A DNA stretch of 64,000 bases, from the NCBI RefSeq assembly GCF_002850255.1, contig NZ_CP022523.1, forward strand, positions 1-64,000, read 5' to 3'. A model generated the notes under the pieces. It was given only the letters and a program-made list of their open reading frames with translations. It had not been told where the DNA came from and searched no databases. The number at the start of each line of letters is the position of its first letter. The first letter of the stretch is position 1. Positions 1 to 8,699 of the stretch are shown piece by piece. The position numbers were made by a program, and so were the translations under genes. Origin of the DNA: Pseudoalteromonas sp. NC201. Lineage in GTDB: Bacteria > Pseudomonadota > Gammaproteobacteria > Enterobacterales > Alteromonadaceae.

Positions 1-41
1 GCAATGCGACGGGTTTTTTGCTATGTGTGATTTAAAAATCT

Positions 42-67
42 CGCGAGGTAAACTCGCTCCTACCACA
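42..67. repeat. Dispersed intergenic repeat, copy 1
   Basis: A sequence beginning CGCGAGGTAAACTCG and ending in CTACCACA. A second, diverged copy lies at 190-215, where R stands for the A/G differences in CGCGAGGTRARCTCG. Each copy contains CGAG...CTCG, which can form a short hairpin. The first 222 bases of the window hold no gene that I can support; these two copies are the only structure I recognise there. Repeats of this kind are common between genes in the presumed genus, but that is recollection and not tested here. Confidence 0.5.
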
Positions 68-189
68 GTATAGGCACAGTGCAACATGGTGAGAGGTGGT
101 TCACCCACCGATGGCTTGCAATGAAGTTCCAGCAAAAAATGTACCTCAAAACCCGTTGCAGTAATGCAACGGTGGGGTATAGAGAGTCA

Positions 190-215
190 CGCGAGGTGAG
201 CTCGAGCCCACCATA
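190..215. repeat. Dispersed intergenic repeat, copy 2
   Basis: Diverged copy of the repeat at 42-67, sharing CGCGAGGT, the CTCG core and a CCACCA/CTACCA end. It lies directly 3' of the rlmF stop codon (rlmF is on the minus strand). Confidence 0.45.
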
Positions 216-222
216 TACATTG

Positions 223-1080
223 CTAGGGTGTGAAAAAACTCCAGGCGATAAAACGGCTTGTCTTATTACCTTGCTCCATCTCGATCACTTTTACTTGCTC
301 TGCAGCGAACTGTTTAAGTTGCTGTTTAAGTGGTTTGACGTTGTCTTTATTAGAGATAAGGGAAGTAAACCAATAAACTTGCTCTTTGAAAGTGGCACTC
401 TCAGAGATCATATCCAGTATAAAACGCTTTTCTCCACCTTCACACCATAACTCTTGAGCTTGGCCGCCAAAATTTAGCGAGGCTTGTGGTGCTCGGTTAA
501 GGTTTTTCCACTTTCTTTGCGTGCCCTTATTTGCATCTGCTTCACTGGAATGGAAGGGCGGGTTACACATTGAAAAATGATAAAACTGGTTTGCTTTTAT
601 TATTGTTTTAAAAAAGTGATTAGGCTGCTTTTGTTGCATCACTTTTACCGGCAGCTTATTTAGTTCTGCGATGGTTTTGGCACACTTCACAGCAAGAGGA
701 TTGATGTCAGAGGCCACAAAGCGCCAGTTATATTCTCTTGATCCCAAGATGGGATAGATCAAATTGGCACCAGTGCCAATATCTACGCCTTGCACCTTAT
801 CTGGCAAGTTACTTTCATCTAACAGATCTTTCAACGCATGGATATAGTCTGCTCTGCCTGGAACCGGCGGGCATAAAAATTGTGCGGGGATATCCCAAAC
901 TTGTATATCGTAGTCTGATTTAAGCAATGCTTTATTTAACAGTTTTACGGCATCTGGATTAGTGAAGTCGATGCTTTTTATGCCATCAGCTCGGTTGTAA
1001 GTAAAATTCTTTAAAGCGGGTTCAATCGCTATAAGCTTGTCTAGATCATAGCCTGAATTATGCTTGTTTCTTGGGTGCAC
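223..1080 (-). CDS. rlmF: 23S rRNA (adenine(1618)-N(6))-methyltransferase RlmF
   Basis: SAM-dependent methyltransferase that makes m6A at position 1618 of 23S rRNA. The protein has 285 residues. The N-terminal HPRNKH, the segment CPPVPGRADYIH (about residues 70-81), the SAM-binding motif DIGTGAN (100-106) and the catalytic NPPF (173-176, followed by HSSEA) all match the E. coli RlmF (YbiN) pattern, as does the C-terminal SRFIAWSF. The start is a GTG at 1080. No ATG lies in frame upstream, and homologues have the HPRN block close to their N-terminus. It stands alone, divergent from the hydrolase at 1257. Confidence 0.93.
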   Translation of the reverse strand: MHPRNKHNSGYDLDKLIAIEPALKNFTYNRADGIKSIDFTNPDAVKLLNKALLKSDYDIQVWDIPAQFLCPPVPGRADYIHALKDLLDESNLPDKVQGVDIGTGANLIYPILGSREYNWRFVASDINPLAVKCAKTIAELNKLPVKVMQQKQPNHFFKTIIKANQFYHFSMCNPPFHSSEADANKGTQRKWKNLNRAPQASLNFGGQAQELWCEGGEKRFILDMISESATFKEQVYWFTSLISNKDNVKPLKQQLKQFAAEQVKVIEMEQGNKTSRFIAWSFFTP

Positions 1081-1256
1081 AGGATTCTTCGAATAAATAA
1101 AAAGGATTATAACACTTTTAATCGAACGCTTAAGTCTTGAATACTGGCTTTATCTTAAAGGCATATCAACCCTTTTATTTGCTTCGTTTAAGAGTTTACT
1201 TATCAACCAGTCAACTGGTACGATGAGGTTAGTGTTAAAAGAATAAAAACAAAGAA

Positions 1257-2177
1257 ATGATAGAGCAAAAATCACTATTAGTAGATATAGCAGATGGACA
1301 TAAACTCCACCTCAGATATATAGCAAAACCGGATAGTAGCGGCCCCGCTGTGTTTTTTATGCATGGTGCGGTTGAAAATGGCAAAATTTTTTATACTGAA
1401 AGTAATAAAGGGCTAGCGCCTTTTTTAGCTGAACACGGCTATCGCTGTTTTGTTGGTGATCTTCGTGGGCGAGGAGAGAGCATACCTAAAATCGACGCTG
1501 AAGCGGATTATGGTCAAACTGAATCAATCTTGCACGAAATCCCTGAAATGCTGAATTTTATCGAACGATATACCGGATCTAGAGCACAATATTGGATTGC
1601 GCATTCTTGGGGAGGAGTATTGATGAATAGTGTTTTTGCACGCTTTCCTGAAGAAATTCAGCATGTTAAAGCATGTGTTTATTTTGGCTCTAAGCGTAGT
1701 TTACATAACAATCACCCGAGCAAATTACTTAAAGCAAACCTGATATGGTTTAACGTTGCGCACTATTATTCGAAAAAGCATGGGTACTTACCTGCGAAGA
1801 GACTTGGTTGGGGAAGTGATGATGAGTCTTTAAAGTCACATGCACAAAGCGCTGACTGGGCACAGAAGCACCCATGGGTTGACTCGGATGACGGTTTTAA
1901 TTATGCCGCGGTATTACAAGACATGACGTTGCCTCCAATCTTGCACATTGCTGGCGTTAAAGATAAAGCACTGGCACAACCTGTCGATATTCAAGCGTTT
2001 ATTTGTGAATCTGGAAAGGGGATACAAGAACTCAGAATTTATGGAAAAAAGCACGGCCATCGGCACAATTATGGGCACATAGACATGTTAACCCATAAAC
2101 ATGCACGTGATGATCAGTTTAAAGATTTGCTGGCGTGGTTTGATCGCTTTGTGGTTGAGCAATCATCTTCTCAATAA
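1257..2177 (+). CDS. Alpha/beta hydrolase (serine hydrolase fold)
   Basis: Cytosolic alpha/beta hydrolase of 306 residues without a signal peptide. The oxyanion-hole segment FFMHG is at about 33-37. The nucleophile elbow is AHSWGG (115-120), so Ser117 is the likely nucleophile, with alanine in place of the first glycine of the usual GxSxG. A late aspartate (VKDKAL) and a histidine-rich C-terminal stretch (HGHRHNYGHID) can supply the rest of the triad. The family includes lysophospholipases and esterases; the substrate cannot be read from the sequence. The Shine-Dalgarno sequence is weak. The last 59 bases overlap the 3' end of the convergent sulfotransferase gene. Confidence 0.8.
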   Translation: MIEQKSLLVDIADGHKLHLRYIAKPDSSGPAVFFMHGAVENGKIFYTESNKGLAPFLAEHGYRCFVGDLRGRGESIPKIDAEADYGQTESILHEIPEMLNFIERYTGSRAQYWIAHSWGGVLMNSVFARFPEEIQHVKACVYFGSKRSLHNNHPSKLLKANLIWFNVAHYYSKKHGYLPAKRLGWGSDDESLKSHAQSADWAQKHPWVDSDDGFNYAAVLQDMTLPPILHIAGVKDKALAQPVDIQAFICESGKGIQELRIYGKKHGHRHNYGHIDMLTHKHARDDQFKDLLAWFDRFVVEQSSSQ

Positions 2178-3585
2178 ATGCTTCATAGCGCAGCCACTTT
2201 TCCAGTGGCTGCGTACTGATTGGCTTTCTGACCTGCGCCTTACTTAGGGTATGCACCGGCTTTTTAGATTTGTGAAACTCCAAGCATTCAGGTTCGTATT
2301 TTTGATATAAAAAGCTCAAGCATTGTCTGAGGGACTTTTCAGGCTCTGCAATAAGTTGTTCGTAACTGAGCGTAAAAATATCTCTTTTCATAAATTGGTT
2401 AAAATGTGACATCAAGTCGCTTTGCGCTTGCGCATACAAGGCAAATTCACTTAAAGAGCAAAAGTAAGGCTCGCTTTCGGCGAAATGATTACTGTAGACC
2501 GACCAGGCTGTTGCATTGAGGTTGCGAGTTAAATGAATAATTCGCGCCTCAGGGAAGAGCTTGTGGATTAAGCCCAGATTTTGAAAATTAGCTGGAAGTT
2601 TATTGATCACCACTTCTTCCGGCACTCGATGTCGCTTTATCTCGTCGACATAGAGTATGCGGCAATGATCTAACATAGAGTTACTTAGTTGGTCTAAACA
2701 ACCTGGGAACTCTGAATTGTTGCGTTTACTGAGGTAAGGGACAATTTTATCGCTGATCACGGTATTCTCGCCTAGTGTACCAACATGTGAATGTTGTACT
2801 AGCATTTGTTCTAGGAGAGTCGAGCCAGTTCTTGGCAAACCAACAATAAAAACAGGGGTAAATGTTGTCTTAACCTTATCACTGGGTTTATCAAAAAACG
2901 CTTTGCCACAATACTTTTTGATTGATTCAAAAAATGGCAGCATGTCTACAGTACGAAACTCGCTCATCAGCAGCTGTGTATCATTCGCTAAAGCATAGTT
3001 ATCTTGGGCTGCATTAAAGTTACCTAATTGTTCATGACACTTAGCAAGAGCATAGTGGACCACGGTTTTTAGTCTCGGTGCTTCAAACTCATTTTCCAAT
3101 TTTTCTAAAATCGCTAAATATGTAGGTAATTCTTTGGCTGAGGACATTTGTACCAGTTCGTACAGCATAAAGGCAGTCACTGTACTATGAGGACAATCTA
3201 ACCCCGCTTTAAAGACATTTTTGGCTTGTTCAATAAAGCCATAGTCCAGATAAAATTGACCGAGTTGGTAATGGGCTTGGGCATTATGTTTTGCCACGCT
3301 TAAGGTGTATTCAAGTACGGTTTTTGCGTCAACCGGTGAACCTACGGCTAAAAATGCATCGGCCAATGCGAAGAGCGGCTCAAGCATTTTTGGTAAATGT
3401 TCGCAGGCTCTTTTTAAATAGTAGATTGCGTTATCATACTGCTCTAAACGCATGCAAATGCGGCCTAGACCAAATAGAGCTGGACCGTTGTTTGGTGACT
3501 GTTTTAGTACAGACTTGTACATAAACTCAGCTTCTCTAAGCTTGTTTTCGGCTAATAATTCGTTGGCTCGCTTTAATAACAACAT
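2119..3585 (-). CDS. TPR-repeat sulfotransferase family protein
   Basis: About 488 residues. The first 200 or so are helical TPR-like repeats (for example the LAENKLREAEFMYKSVL region at 11-27, and later copies around 51-130). The rest is a sulfotransferase domain. VGLPRTGSTLLEQ at 248-260 is the PAPS 5'-phosphosulfate loop, and RIIHLTRN further on fits the 3'-phosphate binding region. Such TPR-sulfotransferase fusions probably sulfate a protein or glycan; the acceptor is unknown. I use the ATG at 3585; a TTG four codons upstream is also open. The gene converges on the hydrolase gene and overlaps it by 59 bases. Confidence 0.82.
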   Translation of the reverse strand: MLLLKRANELLAENKLREAEFMYKSVLKQSPNNGPALFGLGRICMRLEQYDNAIYYLKRACEHLPKMLEPLFALADAFLAVGSPVDAKTVLEYTLSVAKHNAQAHYQLGQFYLDYGFIEQAKNVFKAGLDCPHSTVTAFMLYELVQMSSAKELPTYLAILEKLENEFEAPRLKTVVHYALAKCHEQLGNFNAAQDNYALANDTQLLMSEFRTVDMLPFFESIKKYCGKAFFDKPSDKVKTTFTPVFIVGLPRTGSTLLEQMLVQHSHVGTLGENTVISDKIVPYLSKRNNSEFPGCLDQLSNSMLDHCRILYVDEIKRHRVPEEVVINKLPANFQNLGLIHKLFPEARIIHLTRNLNATAWSVYSNHFAESEPYFCSLSEFALYAQAQSDLMSHFNQFMKRDIFTLSYEQLIAEPEKSLRQCLSFLYQKYEPECLEFHKSKKPVHTLSKAQVRKPISTQPLEKWLRYEAFIEKMIAQPQSDQTTPANL

Positions 3586-3620
3586 GTTTGTATTCAAAAT
3601 TAACTGCTTTGTTATATAGG

Positions 3621-3662
3621 ATAAAAATAAAAAGGCGAAATAGCTAATGCTAGTTCGCCTTT
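3621..3662 (-). terminator. Rho-independent terminator of the TonB receptor
   Basis: Arms AAAGGCGAA (3631-3639) and TTCGCCTTT (3654-3662) pair perfectly, with further pairing inside. On the minus strand the hairpin is followed by a T-rich run (the complement of ATAAAAATAA at 3621-3630). It sits just downstream of the receptor stop codon at 3684. Confidence 0.8.
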
Positions 3663-3683
3663 GTTTCTGGGTTACAGTAAAAG

Positions 3684-6275
3684 TTAGAACGTATAGGTTG
3701 CTTTCACATAGTAGAAACCACCATTAATACCGTATGGTGAAGTTTCATAGTATTTGCCACCCCAGTTGTTATTTGGGATACCTGTAGCGTCAAAGAAGTC
3801 TAGTTCTTCAGCATCTTGGTCAAAGATATTATTTGCACCAACAGATAGACTGATCGAATCTGTTGCAAAGTAGGTAAGCTCTGCATCAAATGTGATTGTC
3901 GCGTCCGCTGTTTTTGCTGTTGCATCATAATCGACGTGAACGCCTTGGTATTCGCCAAAGTAGTTCATACGAACAAAACCTGAGAAGTTATCCCATTGCT
4001 GAGCCCAAGTTAATGTGCCTCTGTGCTTCGGTAAGTCGTTTTCTAAACGAGATACCTTGAAGTCACCTGTGATAGCAGAGAAGCGGTCTACTTCGGTTTC
4101 ATTCCAGTTGTATGCGGCACTGAATGTTGCATAACCACCCAGCATATCCATAGAATAGTTACCAACTAAGTCGATACCTTGAGTCGTGGTATCGAAGTCG
4201 TTAGTGAAGAAGCTCACCTGCGCTAAGTTATCAACGTTAGGAACACCCGCCGCTTTAAGGGCTGCTTTGTCAGCATCACTTAAAACGATTTTTTCAGACT
4301 GGCTTAGACGGTCAGTTACTTCAATGTTGTAGTAATCTAACGTAATAAATAAGTCGCCAGAGCGATATACCGCACCTAGTGTGTAACTTTCTGACTCTTC
4401 AGGAGTCAATTCAGTACCACCAAGCTGCTCTGAAACAGGGTTTGTTGGTGGTAATAGTGCTGAATCTACCAATACACCACTGCTTAAGTTTGTCTGCACG
4501 TTAGACACGTTAGCTTGACCTACCGTTGGCGCGCGGAAACCGGTACTGATTGAACCACGAACCGAGAAGTCTTCGGTAACATGATATTGACCCGTGATCT
4601 TAAAGTTTGTAGTCGAACCAAATGAATCGTAATCTTCGTAACGAAGCGCCCATCCCATCATAAACTCTTCAGTAAATGGGGTCTCGATATCCACATAAGC
4701 AGCATAGTTACGACGAGTGTATTCTCCTGCTGCAGAAGGTTTGAAGCCTGGGAAACCATTTGAACCTATCCCAAAGCCTTGCTCAGTCAGTGGCCCTGCA
4801 ATAAATGATGCTTCATCACCTGAAAGTACTTCAAATGTTTCTTCATGCCACTCAAGACCTGCTGCAACGTTTACATCGTAAGCTAGGTCAAAGTCATAGC
4901 CTTTTGACACGTCAAAGTTAAAATTCTTTTCCAGTTGGATGTATTTACCTGGGCTGAAGTCCATAGGCGTATCTGCGCCAAGTGAAGCGTTTACCGTGTT
5001 AGTGATGAAGTAACGTGATTCGTTACGACCAACCGAGCCACTTAAGTCCCAGTAACCCCCCTCCAAAAAGCCGTCTTTAAACTCACCTTCAACGCCGATA
5101 GTTAGAGAGGTATCAGTGATGTTACCACCAAAGTTCGGCGTGAAACCTCCAGGTAAAATTTCATTAAAGGCAAAACAGTTTCTACCTAACTCGGTATCAG
5201 CAGCAATTAATTGATACGCTGGGATGTTCGCTACATTTTTATCCGTCAAGTTAACTACCGGACATTCGATACCCACACCTACACCATCTAAGTCTCCCAC
5301 TAACAGCGTTTCACCACCGTCGTTAGAGTATACACCAGGACGGGTTTGTGGATTTCGATAATAGAATCCGCCTTTAACGTCTCGCTCGGAGTAGTTGCCA
5401 AACATATAGAATCGAGCATTGTCAGTGACATCTACGCCAACATTACCGAAGATACTTATATCATCTTTAATTTCTGGCGCACCCCAGATCTGCGCCGGGT
5501 CGCCAACTCCTTCAACTCCGGCACCAATGTAAGCTGCTGCATCAGGACGCTGAACACTGCGGCTAGTCGCATCCGCTTCTTTGTACTGAAAGCTTAAGTT
5601 AGCAAAACCATCATCTGTAAATGGCAAACCTACGTTACCTTCGATAACCGTCGTGTCGCCGTCACCTTCGTAGTATTCACCTTGACGAATAGAGAACGAG
5701 CCCCCTTCGCTAGCGTCTTTAAGTACAAAGTTCATTACACCCGCGATTGCATCTGAACCGTACTGCGCGGCAGCACCGTCGCGAAGTACCTCCACCTGTT
5801 TGAGCGCGATACTAGGGATCACTGAAATATCAGGACCTTGAGCACCGTCGTTAATACCGCCACCTAAAAAGGCAATAACCGATGAACGGTGGCGACGCTT
5901 ACCATTTAACAAAATCAGCGTACTGTCCGCAGGCAATCCGCGTAAGTTAGCTGGCCTTACTAGAGTCGCTGCATCACTGATTGGGTTTGCATGTACGTTC
6001 AAAGATGGTACAGATCCTTTCAGTAATTCCAGCATGTCAGAGCCCGCAGCTTTCGACATATCTTCAGCACCGATGATGTCAATTGGCACTGGTGACTCGC
6101 CTACAGAGCGAGGAGCAGCCCGGGAGCCAACTACCGCGATTTTTTCAATTTTTTCATCTGCTTTTGCTTGGTTGGCTTCTTCAGCCATTGCGGTGGTAGT
6201 AAGAAGTGAGGTTGTTGCTGCTGAAGCGAGCGCGAAGCGAATTGCACGGCGCACCGTGTTACTTTTTAGTTTCAT
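3684..6275 (-). CDS. TonB-dependent outer-membrane receptor
   Basis: An 863-residue TonB-dependent receptor. A signal peptide covers about residues 1-31 (MKLKSNTVRRAIRFALA...TAMAEE). The TonB-box-like EKIAVVGSR follows. The plug domain has NLRGLPADSTLILLNGKRR and QVEVLRDGAAAQYGSDAIAG, and a long beta-barrel ends in the aromatic YVKATYTF. The reading frame is open for 47 more codons, but the ATG at 6275 begins a typical signal peptide and is preceded by GGGGAAACAGG, so I take it as the start. The ligand is unknown. The VGSRAAPRSVGESPVPI type of N-terminus is common in large receptors of marine gammaproteobacteria. Its own terminator follows. Confidence 0.9.
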   Translation of the reverse strand: MKLKSNTVRRAIRFALASAATTSLLTTTAMAEEANQAKADEKIEKIAVVGSRAAPRSVGESPVPIDIIGAEDMSKAAGSDMLELLKGSVPSLNVHANPISDAATLVRPANLRGLPADSTLILLNGKRRHRSSVIAFLGGGINDGAQGPDISVIPSIALKQVEVLRDGAAAQYGSDAIAGVMNFVLKDASEGGSFSIRQGEYYEGDGDTTVIEGNVGLPFTDDGFANLSFQYKEADATSRSVQRPDAAAYIGAGVEGVGDPAQIWGAPEIKDDISIFGNVGVDVTDNARFYMFGNYSERDVKGGFYYRNPQTRPGVYSNDGGETLLVGDLDGVGVGIECPVVNLTDKNVANIPAYQLIAADTELGRNCFAFNEILPGGFTPNFGGNITDTSLTIGVEGEFKDGFLEGGYWDLSGSVGRNESRYFITNTVNASLGADTPMDFSPGKYIQLEKNFNFDVSKGYDFDLAYDVNVAAGLEWHEETFEVLSGDEASFIAGPLTEQGFGIGSNGFPGFKPSAAGEYTRRNYAAYVDIETPFTEEFMMGWALRYEDYDSFGSTTNFKITGQYHVTEDFSVRGSISTGFRAPTVGQANVSNVQTNLSSGVLVDSALLPPTNPVSEQLGGTELTPEESESYTLGAVYRSGDLFITLDYYNIEVTDRLSQSEKIVLSDADKAALKAAGVPNVDNLAQVSFFTNDFDTTTQGIDLVGNYSMDMLGGYATFSAAYNWNETEVDRFSAITGDFKVSRLENDLPKHRGTLTWAQQWDNFSGFVRMNYFGEYQGVHVDYDATAKTADATITFDAELTYFATDSISLSVGANNIFDQDAEELDFFDATGIPNNNWGGKYYETSPYGINGGFYYVKATYTF

Positions 6276-6794
6276 CCTGTTTCCCCAGTTGATTGTTGTT
6301 GTCATACCAATAAAAAGGCCATTTATAATATTTTTACCTTTAATACACATATAATTTAATTTGCTATGTGTTGGCAAGCGCTTTTTTAAAATTAGCAGTG
6401 ATTTCTGAAACTGCAACTTTCTTAATAACTTTTTGTTTAGGCTAAGAAGAATTGCAAAGGTTGAATGATAAGTTATTGTTGAAGATGAACTTTTGGACGG
6501 TTTAACTAGTTTTGAAGAGAAACACCCAGTTGCTTATAATTTGTTGTTACAAAGTTTAGCGAGATTACGGAAATTTCATTATTCAGTTTTTGTAGATTAA
6601 TTGAGCAATGCTAGGTGCTAGTCTTTGTGTGAGTGATTATTGTACAGTTTTGTGTGGTAATTGAGGTTGATTTTGTTCTAGTTCGTTGTTTTACACACTT
6701 TACGTATAACTTTACTCGTTAGAATAGCTAATTTGTACCAATGGCTAATAGCTAAAGTGCTAAAAATTTTGATAGACTCTGGACAACACTATCT
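6276..6794. other. Long intergenic region, mostly AT-rich
   Basis: About 520 bases between the divergent receptor and the small gene at 6795. It must hold the receptor promoter. The only coding-like stretch I see is the short frame at 6472-6600, listed separately. I see no convincing operator, RNA or repeat in the rest. Confidence 0.5.
6472..6600 (+). pseudogene. Possible small protein or gene remnant
   Basis: A short frame, open directly after a TAA at 6469, reads like protein: it contains VEDELLDGLTSFEEKHPVAY and then NLLLQSLARLRKFH before a TAA at 6598-6600. There is no ATG; ATT at 6475 or TTG at 6493 would have to serve as start. The amphipathic, charged composition looks coding, but the lack of a start suggests the tail of a degraded gene. 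A chance frame is also possible. Confidence 0.25.
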
Positions 6795-7181
6795 TTGAGT
6801 TTATTAATGAAACTGATCAAAGTTGTCCATAAAGCACCGATGCGCGTTGCTCGGATCAGTAAACGCAGACAGCAAATAAGATTGCGCAGAGCAATGATTG
6901 CGCTCAAATGCGCACTAGAACAAGAGAAACAAGAAACGAAAGAAATGCTTGAGATATACAAGCGATATACTTTGGGGCGAGCGCATAAGGCTGAGTTAAA
7001 AACAGCAAACGCCCAACTTGTGGATATTCTCAAAGGATTAGGATTGGGTGTGTTTGCCGTTTTACCTTTTGCCCCCATTACCATTCCGATAATCGTAAAG
7101 GTCGGTCAATTAGTGGGCGTGGATGTTTTGCCTAGCTCATTCAACTTGAAAAAAAAGCCAACAAAAACCGAGGAACAGTGA
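6795..7181 (+). CDS. Small basic protein with LETM1-like C-terminal segment
   Basis: A 128-residue protein with a basic N-terminal half (KRRQQIRLRRAM), a helical middle and a hydrophobic segment at about 85-108 (GVFAVLPFAPITIPIIVKV) followed by DVLPSSFNLKKK. The order of a proline-containing hydrophobic helix, then LPSSF, resembles the membrane segment and following LPS(T/S)F of LETM1-family proteins. This is a by-eye likeness, not a domain call. The ATG at 6807 is an alternative start. The same stretch also holds an opposite-strand frame, which I rejected because its protein has no recognisable features. Confidence 0.55.
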   Translation: MSLLMKLIKVVHKAPMRVARISKRRQQIRLRRAMIALKCALEQEKQETKEMLEIYKRYTLGRAHKAELKTANAQLVDILKGLGLGVFAVLPFAPITIPIIVKVGQLVGVDVLPSSFNLKKKPTKTEEQ

Positions 7182-7236
7182 ATTTTCTTTTTAGCCTTGG
7201 TAATCTAAGTACGAACATAATAAATTTGAGGCCTAC

Positions 7237-8598
7237 ATGAACAACCTACTCGTTCACTCTGCGAAGGGTACACCCATTTCTATCTTCTCTGCTGCAGAAT
7301 TAGCGTCATGGCAAGCGCAGCAGTCAAGTACGACACAGCTTTTCGTAAAAACCGCACAACTTCAATCGCAAAAAAATATTCTTATTCCGAATGCTGATTC
7401 TGGAGAAGTAGAGCGAGTTATTGTTATTGCTGAAGACGATGATTTTTGGCTATTGGGCGATCTTGCAAAGCAGTTACCAAAAGGTACTTATTTTATTGAT
7501 ATCGCTTCTGAGCAAGTTGAGAGCCACGCTATTGCGTTTTTACTGGGGGCGTATCAATTTTCTGCTTATAAAGAATTGCCAGCGATTGTCGCAAAGCTTG
7601 CTATCGAAGATGCTGATATATATGCCAAAGTAAAAGCGGCTGTCGAGTCTATTAATCTTGCAAGAGATTTAGTAAACACACCGGCTGCCGATATGATGCC
7701 TCAGCACATGGCTGAAGTAATGGAAGAACTTGCCGAGCAATATGGCGCATCATTTGAACAAATCATTGGTGATGAGTTATTGGAGCACAACTACCCAACA
7801 ATCCACATGGTGGGCCGTGCGAGTGACAATGCTCCGCGTTTGCTTGACTTACGTTGGGGTAATGAAAACCACGCAAAACTTACGTTAGTTGGTAAAGGCG
7901 TATGTTTTGACTCTGGTGGTCTGGACTTAAAACCTGCGTCTGGAATGCGTAATATGAAAAAAGACATGGGCGGAGCGGCTCATGTTATCGCGTTGGCCAA
8001 TATGATTATGGCGGCAAAACTGCCTGTAAGATTACGCGTACTTATCCCAGCGGTAGAAAATGCGGTTTCTCGCAATGCCTTTAGGCCAGGTGATGTGATC
8101 AAAACACGTAAAGGTATTACGGTTGAAATTGACAATACCGATGCCGAAGGACGCTTGGTTTTATGCGACGCATTGGCAGAAGCGCAAACAGAAGCGCCTG
8201 AGCTATTGATTGATTTCGCAACCTTGACTGGTGCGTGTCGCGTTGCACTTGGCACTGAACTACCTGGTTTTTATTCTACAGATCAAGCGATTGCTTCTGA
8301 GCTAATGGAAATTGGTCTGGGTAATGCGGATCCTATTTGGCAACTGCCTTTGTTTGATCAGTATAAGGCGCTGTTCAAGAGCGATATCGCCGATATTGCT
8401 AACTGTGGTTCGACGCCGTTTGGTGGTTCAATAACAGCTGCACTGTATCTAAAAGAATTTGTTGAGCCAGCCACGACACCTTGGCTACATTTTGATGTGA
8501 TGGCTTGGAACGTGAGAGCGTTACCGGGTAGACCTGTTGGTGGTGAAGCATTGGGTCTTAGAACCATGTTTAGTTATCTTGAGAAAAAGTTCGGCTAA
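7237..8598 (+). CDS. M17-family leucyl aminopeptidase
   Basis: Cytosolic two-metal aminopeptidase of 453 residues that removes N-terminal residues from peptides. VGKGVCFDSGGLDLK (218-232) holds the first metal ligands and the catalytic lysine. KKDMGGA follows. NTDAEGRL (300-307) is the family signature with the metal ligands and the catalytic arginine. The protein is about 50 residues shorter than E. coli PepA and its N-terminal domain is short and divergent, so it belongs to the PepB/short M17 type and not to PepA proper. GAGG five bases before the ATG supports the start. A terminator follows at 8627. A dipeptidase gene of related function is convergent downstream. Confidence 0.9.
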   Translation: MNNLLVHSAKGTPISIFSAAELASWQAQQSSTTQLFVKTAQLQSQKNILIPNADSGEVERVIVIAEDDDFWLLGDLAKQLPKGTYFIDIASEQVESHAIAFLLGAYQFSAYKELPAIVAKLAIEDADIYAKVKAAVESINLARDLVNTPAADMMPQHMAEVMEELAEQYGASFEQIIGDELLEHNYPTIHMVGRASDNAPRLLDLRWGNENHAKLTLVGKGVCFDSGGLDLKPASGMRNMKKDMGGAAHVIALANMIMAAKLPVRLRVLIPAVENAVSRNAFRPGDVIKTRKGITVEIDNTDAEGRLVLCDALAEAQTEAPELLIDFATLTGACRVALGTELPGFYSTDQAIASELMEIGLGNADPIWQLPLFDQYKALFKSDIADIANCGSTPFGGSITAALYLKEFVEPATTPWLHFDVMAWNVRALPGRPVGGEALGLRTMFSYLEKKFG

Positions 8599-8626
8599 TC
8601 ACAATCACAGAGCCTGAAATCTATGA

Positions 8627-8655
8627 AAAACCCAGCTACGTAAGCTGGGCTTTTA
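8627..8655. terminator. Bidirectional rho-independent terminator
   Basis: CCCAGCT (8631-8637) and AGCTGGG (8643-8649) form a stem with a five-base loop. CTTTTAG follows on the plus strand, and the flanking AAAAA gives a T run on the minus strand. It can serve both the M17 peptidase and convergent pepD. Confidence 0.8.
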
Positions 8656-8699
8656 GTTTGTCTAATAACCGAATTGGTATAATTAATTTTAGATTAGTT

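Noticed and set aside
79..450. A 123-codon plus-strand frame over the rlmF 3' end and the left-edge repeats.
   Set aside because: It runs through repeats and antisense to a conserved gene; no recognisable protein.
6752..7084. A 110-codon minus-strand frame over the small LETM1-like gene.
   Set aside because: Cys- and Ser-rich composition without domain, no ribosome site, and the plus-strand frame has better protein character.
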